A stretch of 64,000 nt of DNA from assembly GCF_900116615.1 (NCBI RefSeq), contig NZ_FPBF01000001.1, positions 1-64,000 on the forward strand, in the 5' to 3' direction. Positions 9,914 through 19,033 of the stretch are shown piece after piece. The notes below the pieces were generated by a model. It had not been told where the DNA came from. It worked only from the letters and a program-made list of their open reading frames with translations, and did no database searches. Source of the DNA: Algoriphagus locisalis. Lineage in GTDB: Bacteria; Bacteroidota; Bacteroidia; Cytophagales; Cyclobacteriaceae. The position numbers were made by a program, and so were the translations under genes. Every line of letters starts with the position of its first letter. Position 1 is the stretch's first letter.

Positions 9914-10085
9914 AAGCTCGCAAATTCAAAAAAAGAAAGGGTGTCTGCAGATTACCTGTGGATGCCTTTTAAAAAAAAACAATCTGAAATTATTCAGGTT
10001 GCTCCGTCCAATCTATTTTGATTCCGAGCATCTAATAATTCAAATTCAATAGAAATATTCCCACTTTATTATCGACTGTTCAGAA

Positions 10086-10403
10086 GTGCTTTTAGATAAG
10101 CAATCACTGGAAAAGATCATGAAAACTGTTTTTGAAACAGCAAGCTCATCAGGTTTATTTCAGCCGGAAGTTATAAAAGTCAGAATAAGACCCTTTTCCT
10201 GTTCATTTGGAACATTTTCACCATCCGAGTTTATTCATGTCTTTCGAAATATCATGGAAGGCCGAACAGCGGATCAGAAAAATACGCTTTCGGAAATTAT
10301 AGTAGCAGGGCTCAATCAGCTTTTTCCAGAGCTTACCGTTATATCTTTGAATATCAGGGATTTTGAAAACCAAGGGTATTTCAACAAGAACATGCTCAAT
10401 TAA
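10086..10403 (+). CDS. CHMI-like tautomerase, probably decayed (no start, catalytic Pro absent)
   Basis: The product resembles 5-carboxymethyl-2-hydroxymuconate isomerase: ASSSGLFQPEVIKVRIRPF, then FIHVFRNIMEGRTADQKNTLSE, the typical repeat-region helix of this tautomerase family. The nominal GTG start at 10086 begins inside the first beta-alpha unit. Codons upstream (10059-10085) encode SHFIIDCSE, the family's N terminus, but the position that should be Met-Pro reads Tyr-Ser (TAT TCC) and an in-frame TAG lies at 10050. Family members use the N-terminal proline as catalytic base, so as written both start and active-site residue are lost. It overlaps the converging LytTR gene by 8 bp. Confidence 0.55.
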   Translation: MLLDKQSLEKIMKTVFETASSSGLFQPEVIKVRIRPFSCSFGTFSPSEFIHVFRNIMEGRTADQKNTLSEIIVAGLNQLFPELTVISLNIRDFENQGYFNKNMLN

Positions 10404-11091
10404 AAAAACCATGAAGATTTGCCTTATAAGTCTGGCCTATAGGCACCATTTTCCCCGAAATCCTGATTTGGTTCCCTTCCACAAACTCGATTCGATCCCG
10501 ATTGATCAGGTAGGATTTATGAACTCGAATAAAATTGGGGGAGGGAAGCTTCTCTTCCAAATCTGAAATCTTATCAGGGCAAATCAACATCCCGCCTGTG
10601 TGAAAAACCTTGGTATAGTTACCCATAGCTTCCACATAGAGAATATCCTGCAATTCCAACTGGACGTGCTTTTTGTCTGATTTCAGGAAGATTTTGTTTG
10701 GAAAATCGACAGTAGAATGCTCATTTGAATTTTCCCGGCTAATTCTCAGTTTATTGATCGCTTTAATAAACCGGTCCAAACCAAAGGGCTTCAATAAATA
10801 ATCAGTAATATCCAGCTCATAGCCTTCCAGCGCAAACTTCTGATGGGCTGAGGTAACAATTACTTTTGGCGGATCTGAAATAGACTTGAGCATCTCAAAC
10901 CCGGTCAACTTGGGCATATTGATATCCAAAAAAACCAGGTCAGCTTTTTCTGTTCTAAAAAATTCCAGCGCCTCGAATCCATTGTAAAAATTTCCTCGCT
11001 TTTTCAAAAACGAAAAGTTTTCACAATATCCCTCAATCACTCTGTGAGCGATCGGCTCATCATCCAAAATCACATAATTGATCAGCTCCAT
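10396..11091 (-). CDS. LytTR family response regulator
   Basis: 231 residues: an N-terminal receiver (acidic pair D10/D11, phospho-acceptor D56 in LVFLDINMPKLTGF, lysine in LLKPFG) and a C-terminal LytTR DNA-binding domain (IFLKSDKKHVQLELQDILYVEAMGNY split by strands, FIRVHKSYLIN motif). Such regulators bind direct repeats upstream of target promoters when phosphorylated. The start codon overlaps the end of the LytS-like kinase by 10 bp, a coupled two-gene operon. The divergent ABC transporter next door is the likely target, by position. Confidence 0.94.
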   Translation of the reverse strand: MELINYVILDDEPIAHRVIEGYCENFSFLKKRGNFYNGFEALEFFRTEKADLVFLDINMPKLTGFEMLKSISDPPKVIVTSAHQKFALEGYELDITDYLLKPFGLDRFIKAINKLRISRENSNEHSTVDFPNKIFLKSDKKHVQLELQDILYVEAMGNYTKVFHTGGMLICPDKISDLEEKLPSPNFIRVHKSYLINRDRIEFVEGNQIRISGKMVPIGQTYKANLHGFFN

Positions 11092-12197
11092 AGAATCTCC
11101 AAAATCAATTGATAAACACCTTTTTCTTGGGTGATTTGCAAGGAATGCATTTCGGGATAGGCCAGTTCCAGCCTTCTTTTTAGGTTTTCCAAGCCTATCC
11201 CTACCTTCGTATTTTGCGGACTCACCTCGAAGTTGTTTTCTACTTTTAAATTCAGCTTTTCCTGATCAGAATAAAGCGAAATCCTGACAAATCCCTGCTC
11301 GGTCAATTTCTCCACACCATGCTTAAATGCATTTTCGACGGGCACGATAAACAACAGCGGCGAAATCATCCTATCCTCCTTGATCGTTACCTGGAAGTCA
11401 ATTTCGGGCTGGTGTCGATGTCTTAATTTCTGCAAGGCAAGAAAATTTTCCAAGTAATTCACTTCTTTGCTCAGCAAAACCTCATTTGCATTCCCTTCAT
11501 AGATCGTATAGCGCATCATATCCGAAAGCTTCAACACCACTTCCGGTGCGTCATCGGATTTTTCCACACAGAGTCCATAGAGATTATTAAGCGTATTGAA
11601 AAGAAAGTGCGGATTGATCTGATTTTTCAGCATGGCCAGCTCAGCCCTGTTTTTTTGATTTTCTAAATCCTTGATCCTTTTCCATTGCTCAAATACCCAA
11701 AGCATCAGGAAGAACGGAATGGGCAGCAGGAGCATAAAAATCGCCAGTTCATGATACTCCTCAAAGTAGTTTTCGGCCCATCTCAGGAAAAGAAACAAAG
11801 CCCAAATCAGACCATAAACTGAAAAAATGATCGTTTGATATTTTTTGAAAAATACAGGAGAGACAAAATGGGCAATTCCCATCCAAAACAAAATCAACAA
11901 AAAGATAGAAACAGGATTGTCTGGAATGGCCATCCATTGATCCAGAAGAAGAAGCCCTGTGAGGAAAAGGGACAGGTAAAGAATCCTGAGTAAGCTCTGT
12001 TTTCGCAATCGGATTTTTCGGCTGTAATAAAACACCAAACTGCACAGCATCCACCATGATCCGAGTATCAGGATATTCTCCAGATATTCATCAAAATCAA
12101 TTCTGATAAAACCCATTCTTTGGAGCAAAAAGGTGACAAGCAATGTGACTGCAAATCCCCAACCAAGGGCTTTGAAAAAGGAGGCTTTTGGAAACAT
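11082..12197 (-). CDS. LytS/YehU-type sensor histidine kinase
   Basis: 371 residues. About five hydrophobic helices (residues ~10-170) form a membrane domain, followed by a short coiled coil and the His_kinase box NQINPHFLFNTLNNLYG with the phospho-accepting H197, then a HATPase domain with the N-box-like VPVENAFKHGVEKL and a G-box VGIGLENLKRRL. This is the standard partner of LytTR regulators in Bacteroidota. No dedicated extracytoplasmic sensor domain is present, so the signal is likely perceived in the membrane. The promoter region is shared with the divergent ABC transporter (12198-12397). Confidence 0.93.
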   Translation of the reverse strand: MFPKASFFKALGWGFAVTLLVTFLLQRMGFIRIDFDEYLENILILGSWWMLCSLVFYYSRKIRLRKQSLLRILYLSLFLTGLLLLDQWMAIPDNPVSIFLLILFWMGIAHFVSPVFFKKYQTIIFSVYGLIWALFLFLRWAENYFEEYHELAIFMLLLPIPFFLMLWVFEQWKRIKDLENQKNRAELAMLKNQINPHFLFNTLNNLYGLCVEKSDDAPEVVLKLSDMMRYTIYEGNANEVLLSKEVNYLENFLALQKLRHRHQPEIDFQVTIKEDRMISPLLFIVPVENAFKHGVEKLTEQGFVRISLYSDQEKLNLKVENNFEVSPQNTKVGIGLENLKRRLELAYPEMHSLQITQEKGVYQLILEILWS

Positions 12198-12397
12198 GCT
12201 TCTAAGATAGCCATGCCATGACTTTTAGGAAATAAAGATGACCAACTGGCCAGTTTTCGTGTCGAACACATGGGATTCGACTTTTCGGGATGATTCCATC
12301 GGATTTGTTGGTTCGTCCTCATTTTGCGGGGGTTCGACATGTTAATTAGAGGTGCTCAGGGGAATTCTCAAGCTTCGCAAAGTCAAAACCCCGTGCT

Positions 12398-13285
12398 ATG
12401 AATAACTCTCTTGAACTACTCAATCTAAGCAAAACCTATTCAAATGGCGTGAAAGCGCTAGATGACATTTCCATTACCATAGAAAATGGGATGTTTGGCC
12501 TCTTGGGGCCCAATGGAGCCGGCAAATCCAGCCTGATGCGAACCATTGCCATGCTCCAGACTGCAGAGTCTGGAACGATCCTCTTCAACGGTTCGGAGGT
12601 TCTACAAAAACCTGAGGAAATCCGCTCCGTCTTGGGCTATCTGCCGCAGGAGTTTGGAGTATATCCAGGCCTTTCCGCATGGGAACTGCTTCATCATATT
12701 GCGGTCCTAAAAGGAATTTCGGACGGTCGGTCAAGAACTGCCCAAATCAATCAACTGCTGCAGCAAACCAACCTATTTCAGCATCGGAAGAAGGCAGTTT
12801 CTTCCTTTTCAGGAGGGATGAAGCAGCGGTTTGGCATTGCTCAGGCCTTGCTCGGAAACCCCAAGCTGATTATTGTAGATGAACCTACTGCCGGATTGGA
12901 TCCGGAGGAGCGAAACCGCTTTCTCAACCTGCTTTCTGAGATTGGGGAGCATATCATTGTTGTTCTATCTACCCACCTAGTGGACGATGTGCAGGAGCTT
13001 TGCACGCAAATGGCCATCCTAAATCAGGGGAAAATTCTAACCAAAGGAAATCCTCAATCGCTTACAAGAAGTCTGGAAGGTAAAATCTGGGCCAAGAAAA
13101 TCCAAAAAGCGGAGATGTCCCGGTACCAAAAAGATTTTAACCTGATTTCATCCAAGTTGATCGCCGGAAAAACCAAGATTCACATTAGCTCGGAAGTTAA
13201 TCCGGGAGAAGGCTTTGAACCCATCCAGCCCAGTTTGGAGGATTTTTATTTCAGCATGCTACAAACTCAAAAGTCAAAGTCATGA
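12398..13285 (+). CDS. ABC transporter ATP-binding protein
   Basis: 295 residues with Walker A GPNGAGKSS at 37-45, Q-loop YLPQEFG, signature FSGGM around 137-141, Walker B LIIVDEPTAGLDP with D161/E162, and a switch histidine in STHLVDD. The subtype is the ABC-2/CcmA-like exporter ATPase. It powers the membrane protein encoded immediately downstream, whose ATG overlaps this gene's TGA by 4 bp. The stop-start overlap and divergent LytSR pair suggest a regulated transporter-peptidase system. Confidence 0.95.
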   Translation: MNNSLELLNLSKTYSNGVKALDDISITIENGMFGLLGPNGAGKSSLMRTIAMLQTAESGTILFNGSEVLQKPEEIRSVLGYLPQEFGVYPGLSAWELLHHIAVLKGISDGRSRTAQINQLLQQTNLFQHRKKAVSSFSGGMKQRFGIAQALLGNPKLIIVDEPTAGLDPEERNRFLNLLSEIGEHIIVVLSTHLVDDVQELCTQMAILNQGKILTKGNPQSLTRSLEGKIWAKKIQKAEMSRYQKDFNLISSKLIAGKTKIHISSEVNPGEGFEPIQPSLEDFYFSMLQTQKSKS

Positions 13286-16200
13286 GACAGTTTTTTCAAC
13301 TTATCCGATTCGAACTGATCATTCAATCCAAGACATTGACAGTGCCGTTTTTTGCGCTGGCCTACTTTGGCTTTGCCTTCCTTATGGGAAAACAAGGCGC
13401 CGTAGCTTCAGATTTGATTTACAATTCAGAATTCCAGCTCTTTTTCAAAATGGGACTCCTGAGCTTGGGAGCAGTGTTTTCCATCATGTTTTTCGTAGTC
13501 AAAGCCACTCAACGGGACAGGCAGTCCCAGATGGAAGCGTTGATCTTCGTCACGCCGATCTCCAAAAAACAATTTTTCATCACCCGATTTTTGGGTGCTT
13601 GGTTACTTTCCTTGTTGGTCATGTTGCCGGCTATCCTCGGATTTCATTTAGGAATTAGCTTTTCGGATCTGGATCCTATCAGAATCGCCGATTTCCGGCT
13701 TTGGACGAGTTTCTCGGTGATCGTCAAACTACTCATTCCCACATGGACTACCTGTACCGCTTTGCTATTTACGGTTGGATTATTGAGTAAGAACCCGCTT
13801 GCAACCTATGCAATGGCTGTAGGGATTTATGCGGTTTACTTTATCTGTTCGATCTTTTTGAACTCACCTCTGATCGCCAATTCAGCCCCGATCTCCGCAG
13901 AAAATCTCACCTGGGCAGCCCTGGCAGACCCATTTGGACTGTCCGCATTTTTTCACCAAACGAACCTCTGGACCAGTTACGAAAAGAATCAGCTGGGTAT
14001 TTCCTTTTCCGGTCTTTTTGCTTGGAATAGGCTGATCTGGCTGACATTTTCTACTTTTCTGTTGGCAGCGACTTATCGGATTTTCTCCTTTAGAATGGCT
14101 AATGAAAGTCAAAAATCAAAGGAGAAGCAGGACGCGGAAAACTCGGTGGATTTTACTTTCAAAAGGATCTCTCCAAAAACCGGAAATTATCGCGCTGTAT
14201 TCGGTTCTCAGTTACGAATATCACTGCAGTTCATCCTCAAGAGCATCCCCTTCTGGGCAATTTTGGGAGCATGGGCGATCATTGCCATTTCGGAGATTTA
14301 CTCCCATCTATTCTCTGGCGGCTCCTATGAAGAAAGCTACCTGCCCGCTTCTCAAATCCTCCTGGATAGGGTGCAGCAACCTTTATTTCTCTTCGGGATA
14401 CTACTTCAGATTTTCCTGAGCAGCTCCTTGATGTGGCGGGAAAAAGACAATAGGATGCAGGACTTGGTGCATGCGACCCCTTCGCCCAAAGGCTTGGTTT
14501 TTCTTGCCAATCTAACTGCTTTGGTGCTGGTAAGTATCATCATGCTGAGCTTGACGGTCCTGATTTGCTTGGGTTTCCAACTCGCAGACACACCTTGGAA
14601 TCAACATACTTGGGTCATCTTTTCGCTTTACCTCAGTCCGGGCTGGAATCTGCTTTTTTTCAGTGTGCTGTTTCTTCTCATTCAGCACCTTTGCCAACGC
14701 AAATACCTGGGAATGGGACTTTCTGCATTGGCCATTGGGGTATTTGCAGGGCCGCTGGGCTCGACAATTGGTCTGACATATCCTTTATTTAGACTCGGAA
14801 ACACCCCCTTTCTCATCTACAGCGAACTAGCTGGATTTGAGCTTCAATGGAAGTCTTTTCTCAACCTTGGTCTACTTTGGGGAATTCTGGGTTTGGCGAT
14901 TGTCCTTTGGCTTTATACTTCTTGGGAAAAACCCATTTACCTTCGAAGAAGAAAGCTGCCAAATACTCCTTCCTTCCGTCTTGCCCTATTTTTTTTCGTC
15001 CTTTTTCTTGGACTCTGGGTTGGCTTTGACTGGAAAATCAGGCAAGAAGGCAGCTTCATTTCTCCTTCCGAAAAATTAGATCGAAAGGAGCGCTATGAGA
15101 AAGCGTTCAAGCACTTTGAAGATTCACCTGTATTGGCTTATGCTGAGCTAAAGATCGATCTGGACATGCAGCCATCCAAAGGAAATTACACCGCTACAGT
15201 GGAAGGTAAACTGTTTAACCCTTTCCAAGATCCGATTTCAGAGGTTTTGATTCAGGAAAATGAAAAACTCATTGATTTCCGATTGGAAAAAGTAACAGAC
15301 TATGGCTATATCGAAGAGTTGGGTCTGTTCCGGATTCAGTTTTCGGAAGCAATCCAACCGGGCGATACTTTGCAATTTTCCTTTGGCCTTGCTCCCGAGA
15401 ACAACTTGCTAGGACAAAAGAAATCAATCGTAAAAAACGGCTCCTACTTGAATTTAAGGGATTTTGTTCCATTTTTTGGTTATGCTGAATATCAGGAAAT
15501 TTCCGATTACGCTGAGCGAAAAAAGAGAAACTTACCTCCTAAGCCAAGTAGGCAAGAATTGGGAGAGCATCGGAGCATGATTGAACAAAACCTGTTCAAA
15601 GTGAATTTTGAAGCAATCATTCGGACGGAGTCTCCACAGGTGGCCCTTACCTCCGGAGACTTACTTCGTGTGGCACAGGAGGGAAACCAATCCATTTTTC
15701 ACTACCGATCTCCGAGACCTATTCTTCCGGGAGTGGCTTTCTTTTCAGGAAATTACCATCAAGACAGTGTAGAATCAGGCGCTGTACATCTGGAGGTTTA
15801 CTCCTCAGAAGCGCATAGCCAGTCCAATGCCAAGACCCTTCAAACCATGAAAGAAACGCTGGACTACCTTGCTATAAATTTTGGAAAATACCCCTTTGAC
15901 AAATTGAAACTGGTAGAAATCCCGGGGTTTTGGGGCTTTGGAGGCTATGCGCATCCCACGGTGATCAGCATGGTGGAGGACAAGTACTATTTGGTCAGAG
16001 ATGGAGGAACGCAGTTTGACCTGCAAACCAAGCGGGCAGTCCATGAAGTAGCGCATCAATGGTTTGGGCACCTCTTGGCTCCCAGGAATGTGCCAGGGGC
16101 GGGGTTGTTTGTCGAAGGTTTAGCGAAATATGCCGAAGTCTTGCTGCTCGAAAAACTGCTAGGCAAGTCAACAACCTGGTATCTGTGTGATCAGGCAAAC

Positions 16201-16827
16201 AGGACGTATTTTGCAGGGCGGGCCAATGATTCCCAGCCAGAAAATAGCCTTTCCAAACAGGAACGCCAAAGCTATTTGGCCTACGGGAAAAGTCTGGCAG
16301 CACTGCTGGCAGCCAGAGATCTGTTGGGAGAAAAGGTTCTCAACGGAATCATCAGAGAGCTATTAGAAATAGCTCAAAGCAACACCATCCCGACAGTAGA
16401 TGCTCAACTTTTCTTGGACAAAATGATGGAGAAAACTTCACCTGAGGGTCAGGAACTTCTTGCAGACTGGTTTCAGAAAATCATCACATATGACATTCGG
16501 ATACTAAATACGCAGATTGAAAAAGCGGAGAATGGGCTTACCCAGGTCACGATTGATTATGAAGCAGCTAAAAACGAACGACAGGCTGATGGATCTGAGC
16601 AGGCTATTCCTATGGCCGAAGACTTAGAATTAACGGCATTTGCTGTGCATCCCAAAAATCTGAAAAGTGAACAAGAAATACTCTTTTCCCAACCGGTGAG
16701 GATTCATTCTGGCAAGGGACAGCTTAAAATCAAGCTGCATCAAGTCCCTGCCTGGATCGCCTTGGATCCTTGGGGAACACGGTCAGACCAAAACCGGGAG
16801 GATAATTTTCAGGAGATAATGAACTAG
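13282..16827 (+). CDS. ABC-2 permease fused to M1 aminopeptidase domain
   Basis: 1181 residues. The first ~580 residues form two blocks of about six transmembrane helices each, of ABC-2 permease type. After a helix ending near residue 585 comes an extracytoplasmic region with an M1-like N-terminal beta domain and a gluzincin catalytic domain: H921-E-V-A-H925-QW and the third zinc ligand E945 in LFVEGLAKYAE. Spacing between HEXXH and the glutamate is 19 rather than the classical 18 residues, which I recall as usual for these permease-peptidase fusions. A periplasm-facing metallopeptidase attached to a transporter suggests peptide processing coupled to export or signalling. Substrate unknown. 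Confidence 0.9.
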   Translation: MRQFFQLIRFELIIQSKTLTVPFFALAYFGFAFLMGKQGAVASDLIYNSEFQLFFKMGLLSLGAVFSIMFFVVKATQRDRQSQMEALIFVTPISKKQFFITRFLGAWLLSLLVMLPAILGFHLGISFSDLDPIRIADFRLWTSFSVIVKLLIPTWTTCTALLFTVGLLSKNPLATYAMAVGIYAVYFICSIFLNSPLIANSAPISAENLTWAALADPFGLSAFFHQTNLWTSYEKNQLGISFSGLFAWNRLIWLTFSTFLLAATYRIFSFRMANESQKSKEKQDAENSVDFTFKRISPKTGNYRAVFGSQLRISLQFILKSIPFWAILGAWAIIAISEIYSHLFSGGSYEESYLPASQILLDRVQQPLFLFGILLQIFLSSSLMWREKDNRMQDLVHATPSPKGLVFLANLTALVLVSIIMLSLTVLICLGFQLADTPWNQHTWVIFSLYLSPGWNLLFFSVLFLLIQHLCQRKYLGMGLSALAIGVFAGPLGSTIGLTYPLFRLGNTPFLIYSELAGFELQWKSFLNLGLLWGILGLAIVLWLYTSWEKPIYLRRRKLPNTPSFRLALFFFVLFLGLWVGFDWKIRQEGSFISPSEKLDRKERYEKAFKHFEDSPVLAYAELKIDLDMQPSKGNYTATVEGKLFNPFQDPISEVLIQENEKLIDFRLEKVTDYGYIEELGLFRIQFSEAIQPGDTLQFSFGLAPENNLLGQKKSIVKNGSYLNLRDFVPFFGYAEYQEISDYAERKKRNLPPKPSRQELGEHRSMIEQNLFKVNFEAIIRTESPQVALTSGDLLRVAQEGNQSIFHYRSPRPILPGVAFFSGNYHQDSVESGAVHLEVYSSEAHSQSNAKTLQTMKETLDYLAINFGKYPFDKLKLVEIPGFWGFGGYAHPTVISMVEDKYYLVRDGGTQFDLQTKRAVHEVAHQWFGHLLAPRNVPGAGLFVEGLAKYAEVLLLEKLLGKSTTWYLCDQANRTYFAGRANDSQPENSLSKQERQSYLAYGKSLAALLAARDLLGEKVLNGIIRELLEIAQSNTIPTVDAQLFLDKMMEKTSPEGQELLADWFQKIITYDIRILNTQIEKAENGLTQVTIDYEAAKNERQADGSEQAIPMAEDLELTAFAVHPKNLKSEQEILFSQPVRIHSGKGQLKIKLHQVPAWIALDPWGTRSDQNREDNFQEIMN

Positions 16828-17208
16828 GTTTTTTTATTTGAGACTATTGTTAAAACTTAAAAATCGGTTCTTTTAGAAATAAAAATGGGATTTAAGGAGG
16901 AACTCTGGAAGTCATTTGAACATGGGCGTGAACAAATGGCTAGGATAAGGCCAACAAAAATAATCTACTGATTCTTTAGCATAAAGTCATATCCCCATTC
17001 ATGATAACTTTCAAACCGGAGTCACAGAATTACAAATGTGAACTATTTATGAATGCCTTTGACAAACACCTAATCAAGGATAAAATTAGGGTTAGTTATA
17101 AGGGTCAAGAAGAAGTAGATTGATAAATTTGTTTCAAAGCAGGCAACCTGAGTCTTATACTGCAGATTAGTACTAACCTCATGGTTAGTTTGTTAGTTAG
17201 TAAGAAAA
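16828..17208. other. Intergenic region before the DinB-like gene
   Basis: AT-rich; holds a 28-codon open frame at 16887-16973 (begins MGFKEELWKSFEHG) that has no recognisable family and may be a gene remnant, and the ACTAACC palindrome described separately. No terminator hairpin was found after the permease-peptidase gene. Confidence 0.4.
17172..17189. promoter_or_regulatory. Palindromic operator-like site ACTAACC-N4-GGTTAGT
   Basis: A perfect 7-bp inverted repeat around TCAT, 20 bp before the ATG of the DinB-like gene, followed by two further half-site-like TTAGT stretches. Its size and position fit a dimeric repressor operator. No cognate regulator gene is adjacent. Confidence 0.4.
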
Positions 17209-18045
17209 ATGAATAGTCCAGAAAAAATAGATGTAATAGCCTCAATGCCAGAGCTTGACAAGATGCTTTTCAAGTTACTGGAAGGATTGTCCGCTGAGGA
17301 TTGGGAGCGGCAAACAATAGCTCCAAAATGGAAAGTCAAAGATATCGCCGTCCACTTGCTGGACGGCAACTTGAGGACACTTTCAATGTTGCGGGATAAC
17401 TATTATGGGGAAAAGGCAAGCACAATAAATTCCTATCAGGATTTAATAGATTTCTTAAATCAGTTAAATGCTGATTGGGTCACTGCAGCCAAAAGGCTTA
17501 GTCCAAAAGTTATTATTGATCTATTAAAATTATCAGGAAAAGAATACTGCGATTTCTTAGCCACTTTAAATCCTGACGATAAAGCTGATTTTTCTGTCGC
17601 TTGGGCAGGTGAAAATGAATCAAAGAATTGGTTTCATATAGCACGGGAATACACTGAAAAATGGCATCATCAGCAACAAATAAGGCTCGCACTTGGTGAG
17701 GAGAAAGTTTTGTTGAAAGAGAAATGGTATTTGCCTTACTTAGACACATCCGTTAGGGCACTTCCACATCATTATAGAAATGTAGAAGGAACAGCTAAAG
17801 ACCTAGTGAAATTCACTTTTTTTGCAGCGACAGAAAAAAGTTGGTTTTTACGCTATGATAATGGGTGGGAACTATTTACCTCTGTCAATGAAATACCTAC
17901 GAGTGAAGTTAAAATCAGAAATGAGGATGCTTGGAAAATCTTCACAAAAGGAATGACGAGAGAAGAAGCGATAGCCTCATCGGAAATTATCGGTAATAAA
18001 AGACTTGGTGAGAAAATATTCGATATGATTGCCGTGATGGCATAA
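17209..18045 (+). CDS. DinB-like / maleylpyruvate isomerase N-terminal family protein
   Basis: 278 residues. The N-terminal half is a four-helix bundle with the family signature WKVKDIAVHLLDGNLRTL (metal-ligand histidine in AVHLLDG) and a second histidine cluster ..REYTEKWHHQQQIRLA.., as in mycothiol- or bacillithiol-dependent DinB-fold enzymes (TIGR03083-like). Related proteins perform thiol-dependent isomerisation or detoxification. The C-terminal half resembles the MDMPI C domain. The substrate is unknown. The gene is monocistronic, with an operator-like palindrome just upstream. Confidence 0.75.
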   Translation: MNSPEKIDVIASMPELDKMLFKLLEGLSAEDWERQTIAPKWKVKDIAVHLLDGNLRTLSMLRDNYYGEKASTINSYQDLIDFLNQLNADWVTAAKRLSPKVIIDLLKLSGKEYCDFLATLNPDDKADFSVAWAGENESKNWFHIAREYTEKWHHQQQIRLALGEEKVLLKEKWYLPYLDTSVRALPHHYRNVEGTAKDLVKFTFFAATEKSWFLRYDNGWELFTSVNEIPTSEVKIRNEDAWKIFTKGMTREEAIASSEIIGNKRLGEKIFDMIAVMA

Positions 18046-18374
18046 GAAAAAATAAAACTACATGGATATACGGAATGATGGCAATAGCGAATGTTCCTCT
18101 GCTCAACTGGCCAGAAGACCGATGACTCCCGCATTGGCGGGACAGGCTGAAGTGGCCTCAATTCTTACGGTTAAAATATCCTAGATTGCTTTGATCCCCT
18201 TACTGACGGAAAAGCGGGTTTATAGAAAAAAAAACTAAGCATTCAGTGCGTTTGCGATACATCCCCCAGGCAAATATTCAGCTGTAGCTATTCTGACAAC
18301 GCTTCTTTCGTTTTCTTTTACCCCAATGATTAAGCAAGGAAATATGGTTGTTGGCGTTATTTCGAATAATCAGA
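18046..18374. other. Intergenic gap, nothing recognised
   Basis: Between convergent genes. I see no open frame of coding character and no convincing terminator hairpin. Confidence 0.4.
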
Positions 18375-18674
18375 CTAAATAATTTCCTCGGAATTGATTT
18401 CCGGCAGATCTTCCAGCAGGTTATGGAGGTATCCGTCTCCCTGGGCGATCAATACCGGGGGTTGATTTTCTTCCTGCCTGATCCGCACCGGTATTTCATT
18501 GTTGTTGGCCAAAATAAACAGCTCCCACTGCCCGGATCGAATTCCTTCAATAGCCTCTTTGGTACTGATAGCCCATCGCTGACCCGTATTGTTTACTCCT
18601 CCGATCTTGAGGATCTGGATAGCTTCCTTGCTTTTTTTGTCCTTCTCTATAAAATGGACGGTTAATTTTCTCAT
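18375..18674 (-). CDS. DUF3892-like small protein
   Basis: 99 residues, soluble, ending GDGYLHNLLEDLP, the conserved tail of the DUF3892 family. It also shows the family's other features: an N-terminal beta strand, a middle ISTKEAIEGIRSGQWELFILA segment and charged linkers. The function of the family is not known to me. It is followed on the same strand, 113 bp upstream, by another small gene, so the two could be co-transcribed. Confidence 0.7.
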   Translation of the reverse strand: MRKLTVHFIEKDKKSKEAIQILKIGGVNNTGQRWAISTKEAIEGIRSGQWELFILANNNEIPVRIRQEENQPPVLIAQGDGYLHNLLEDLPEINSEEII

Positions 18675-18787
18675 GCCTCTCTACTTCTCTGCTGCAAATA
18701 GGTAAAATACTCCCCAAGTTGTTGTCACCAGATTGCCTGCTGCCTGATTTCTCTTGACGCAAAACTCACATTAAACTTGATTAAGCA

Positions 18788-19033
18788 CTATTCCCTTACA
18801 GATTTAAGCTTAATTCCTTTTTCCAACAGAATTCTTAGGATCATCTCAGCATCTTTATCCAAATCCTGTTCCATCAGCAGACGGATGGATTTGGATAGAG
18901 CAATAATTTCCTTGCCTTTGCGCAAGCGGTCATAAGGGAGCGAAGGGGTTTCAAACGTTAACTTGTCAAGTTTTTCTTTTGCCTTTTTCTCCAGCACTTT
19001 GAGTTCACTGCATACCTCTGCCCAGTTGTACAT
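18788..19033 (-). CDS. Small helical protein of unknown function
   Basis: 81 residues, highly charged, lysine- and glutamate-rich and predicted all-helical (ELKVLEKKAKEKLDKL opening). No family recognised. Codon choice looks coding and the ATG is clear. A second frame overlapping its start (19005-19223, minus) begins at GTG with no better start and is not called. Confidence 0.45.
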   Translation of the reverse strand: MYNWAEVCSELKVLEKKAKEKLDKLTFETPSLPYDRLRKGKEIIALSKSIRLLMEQDLDKDAEMILRILLEKGIKLKSVRE

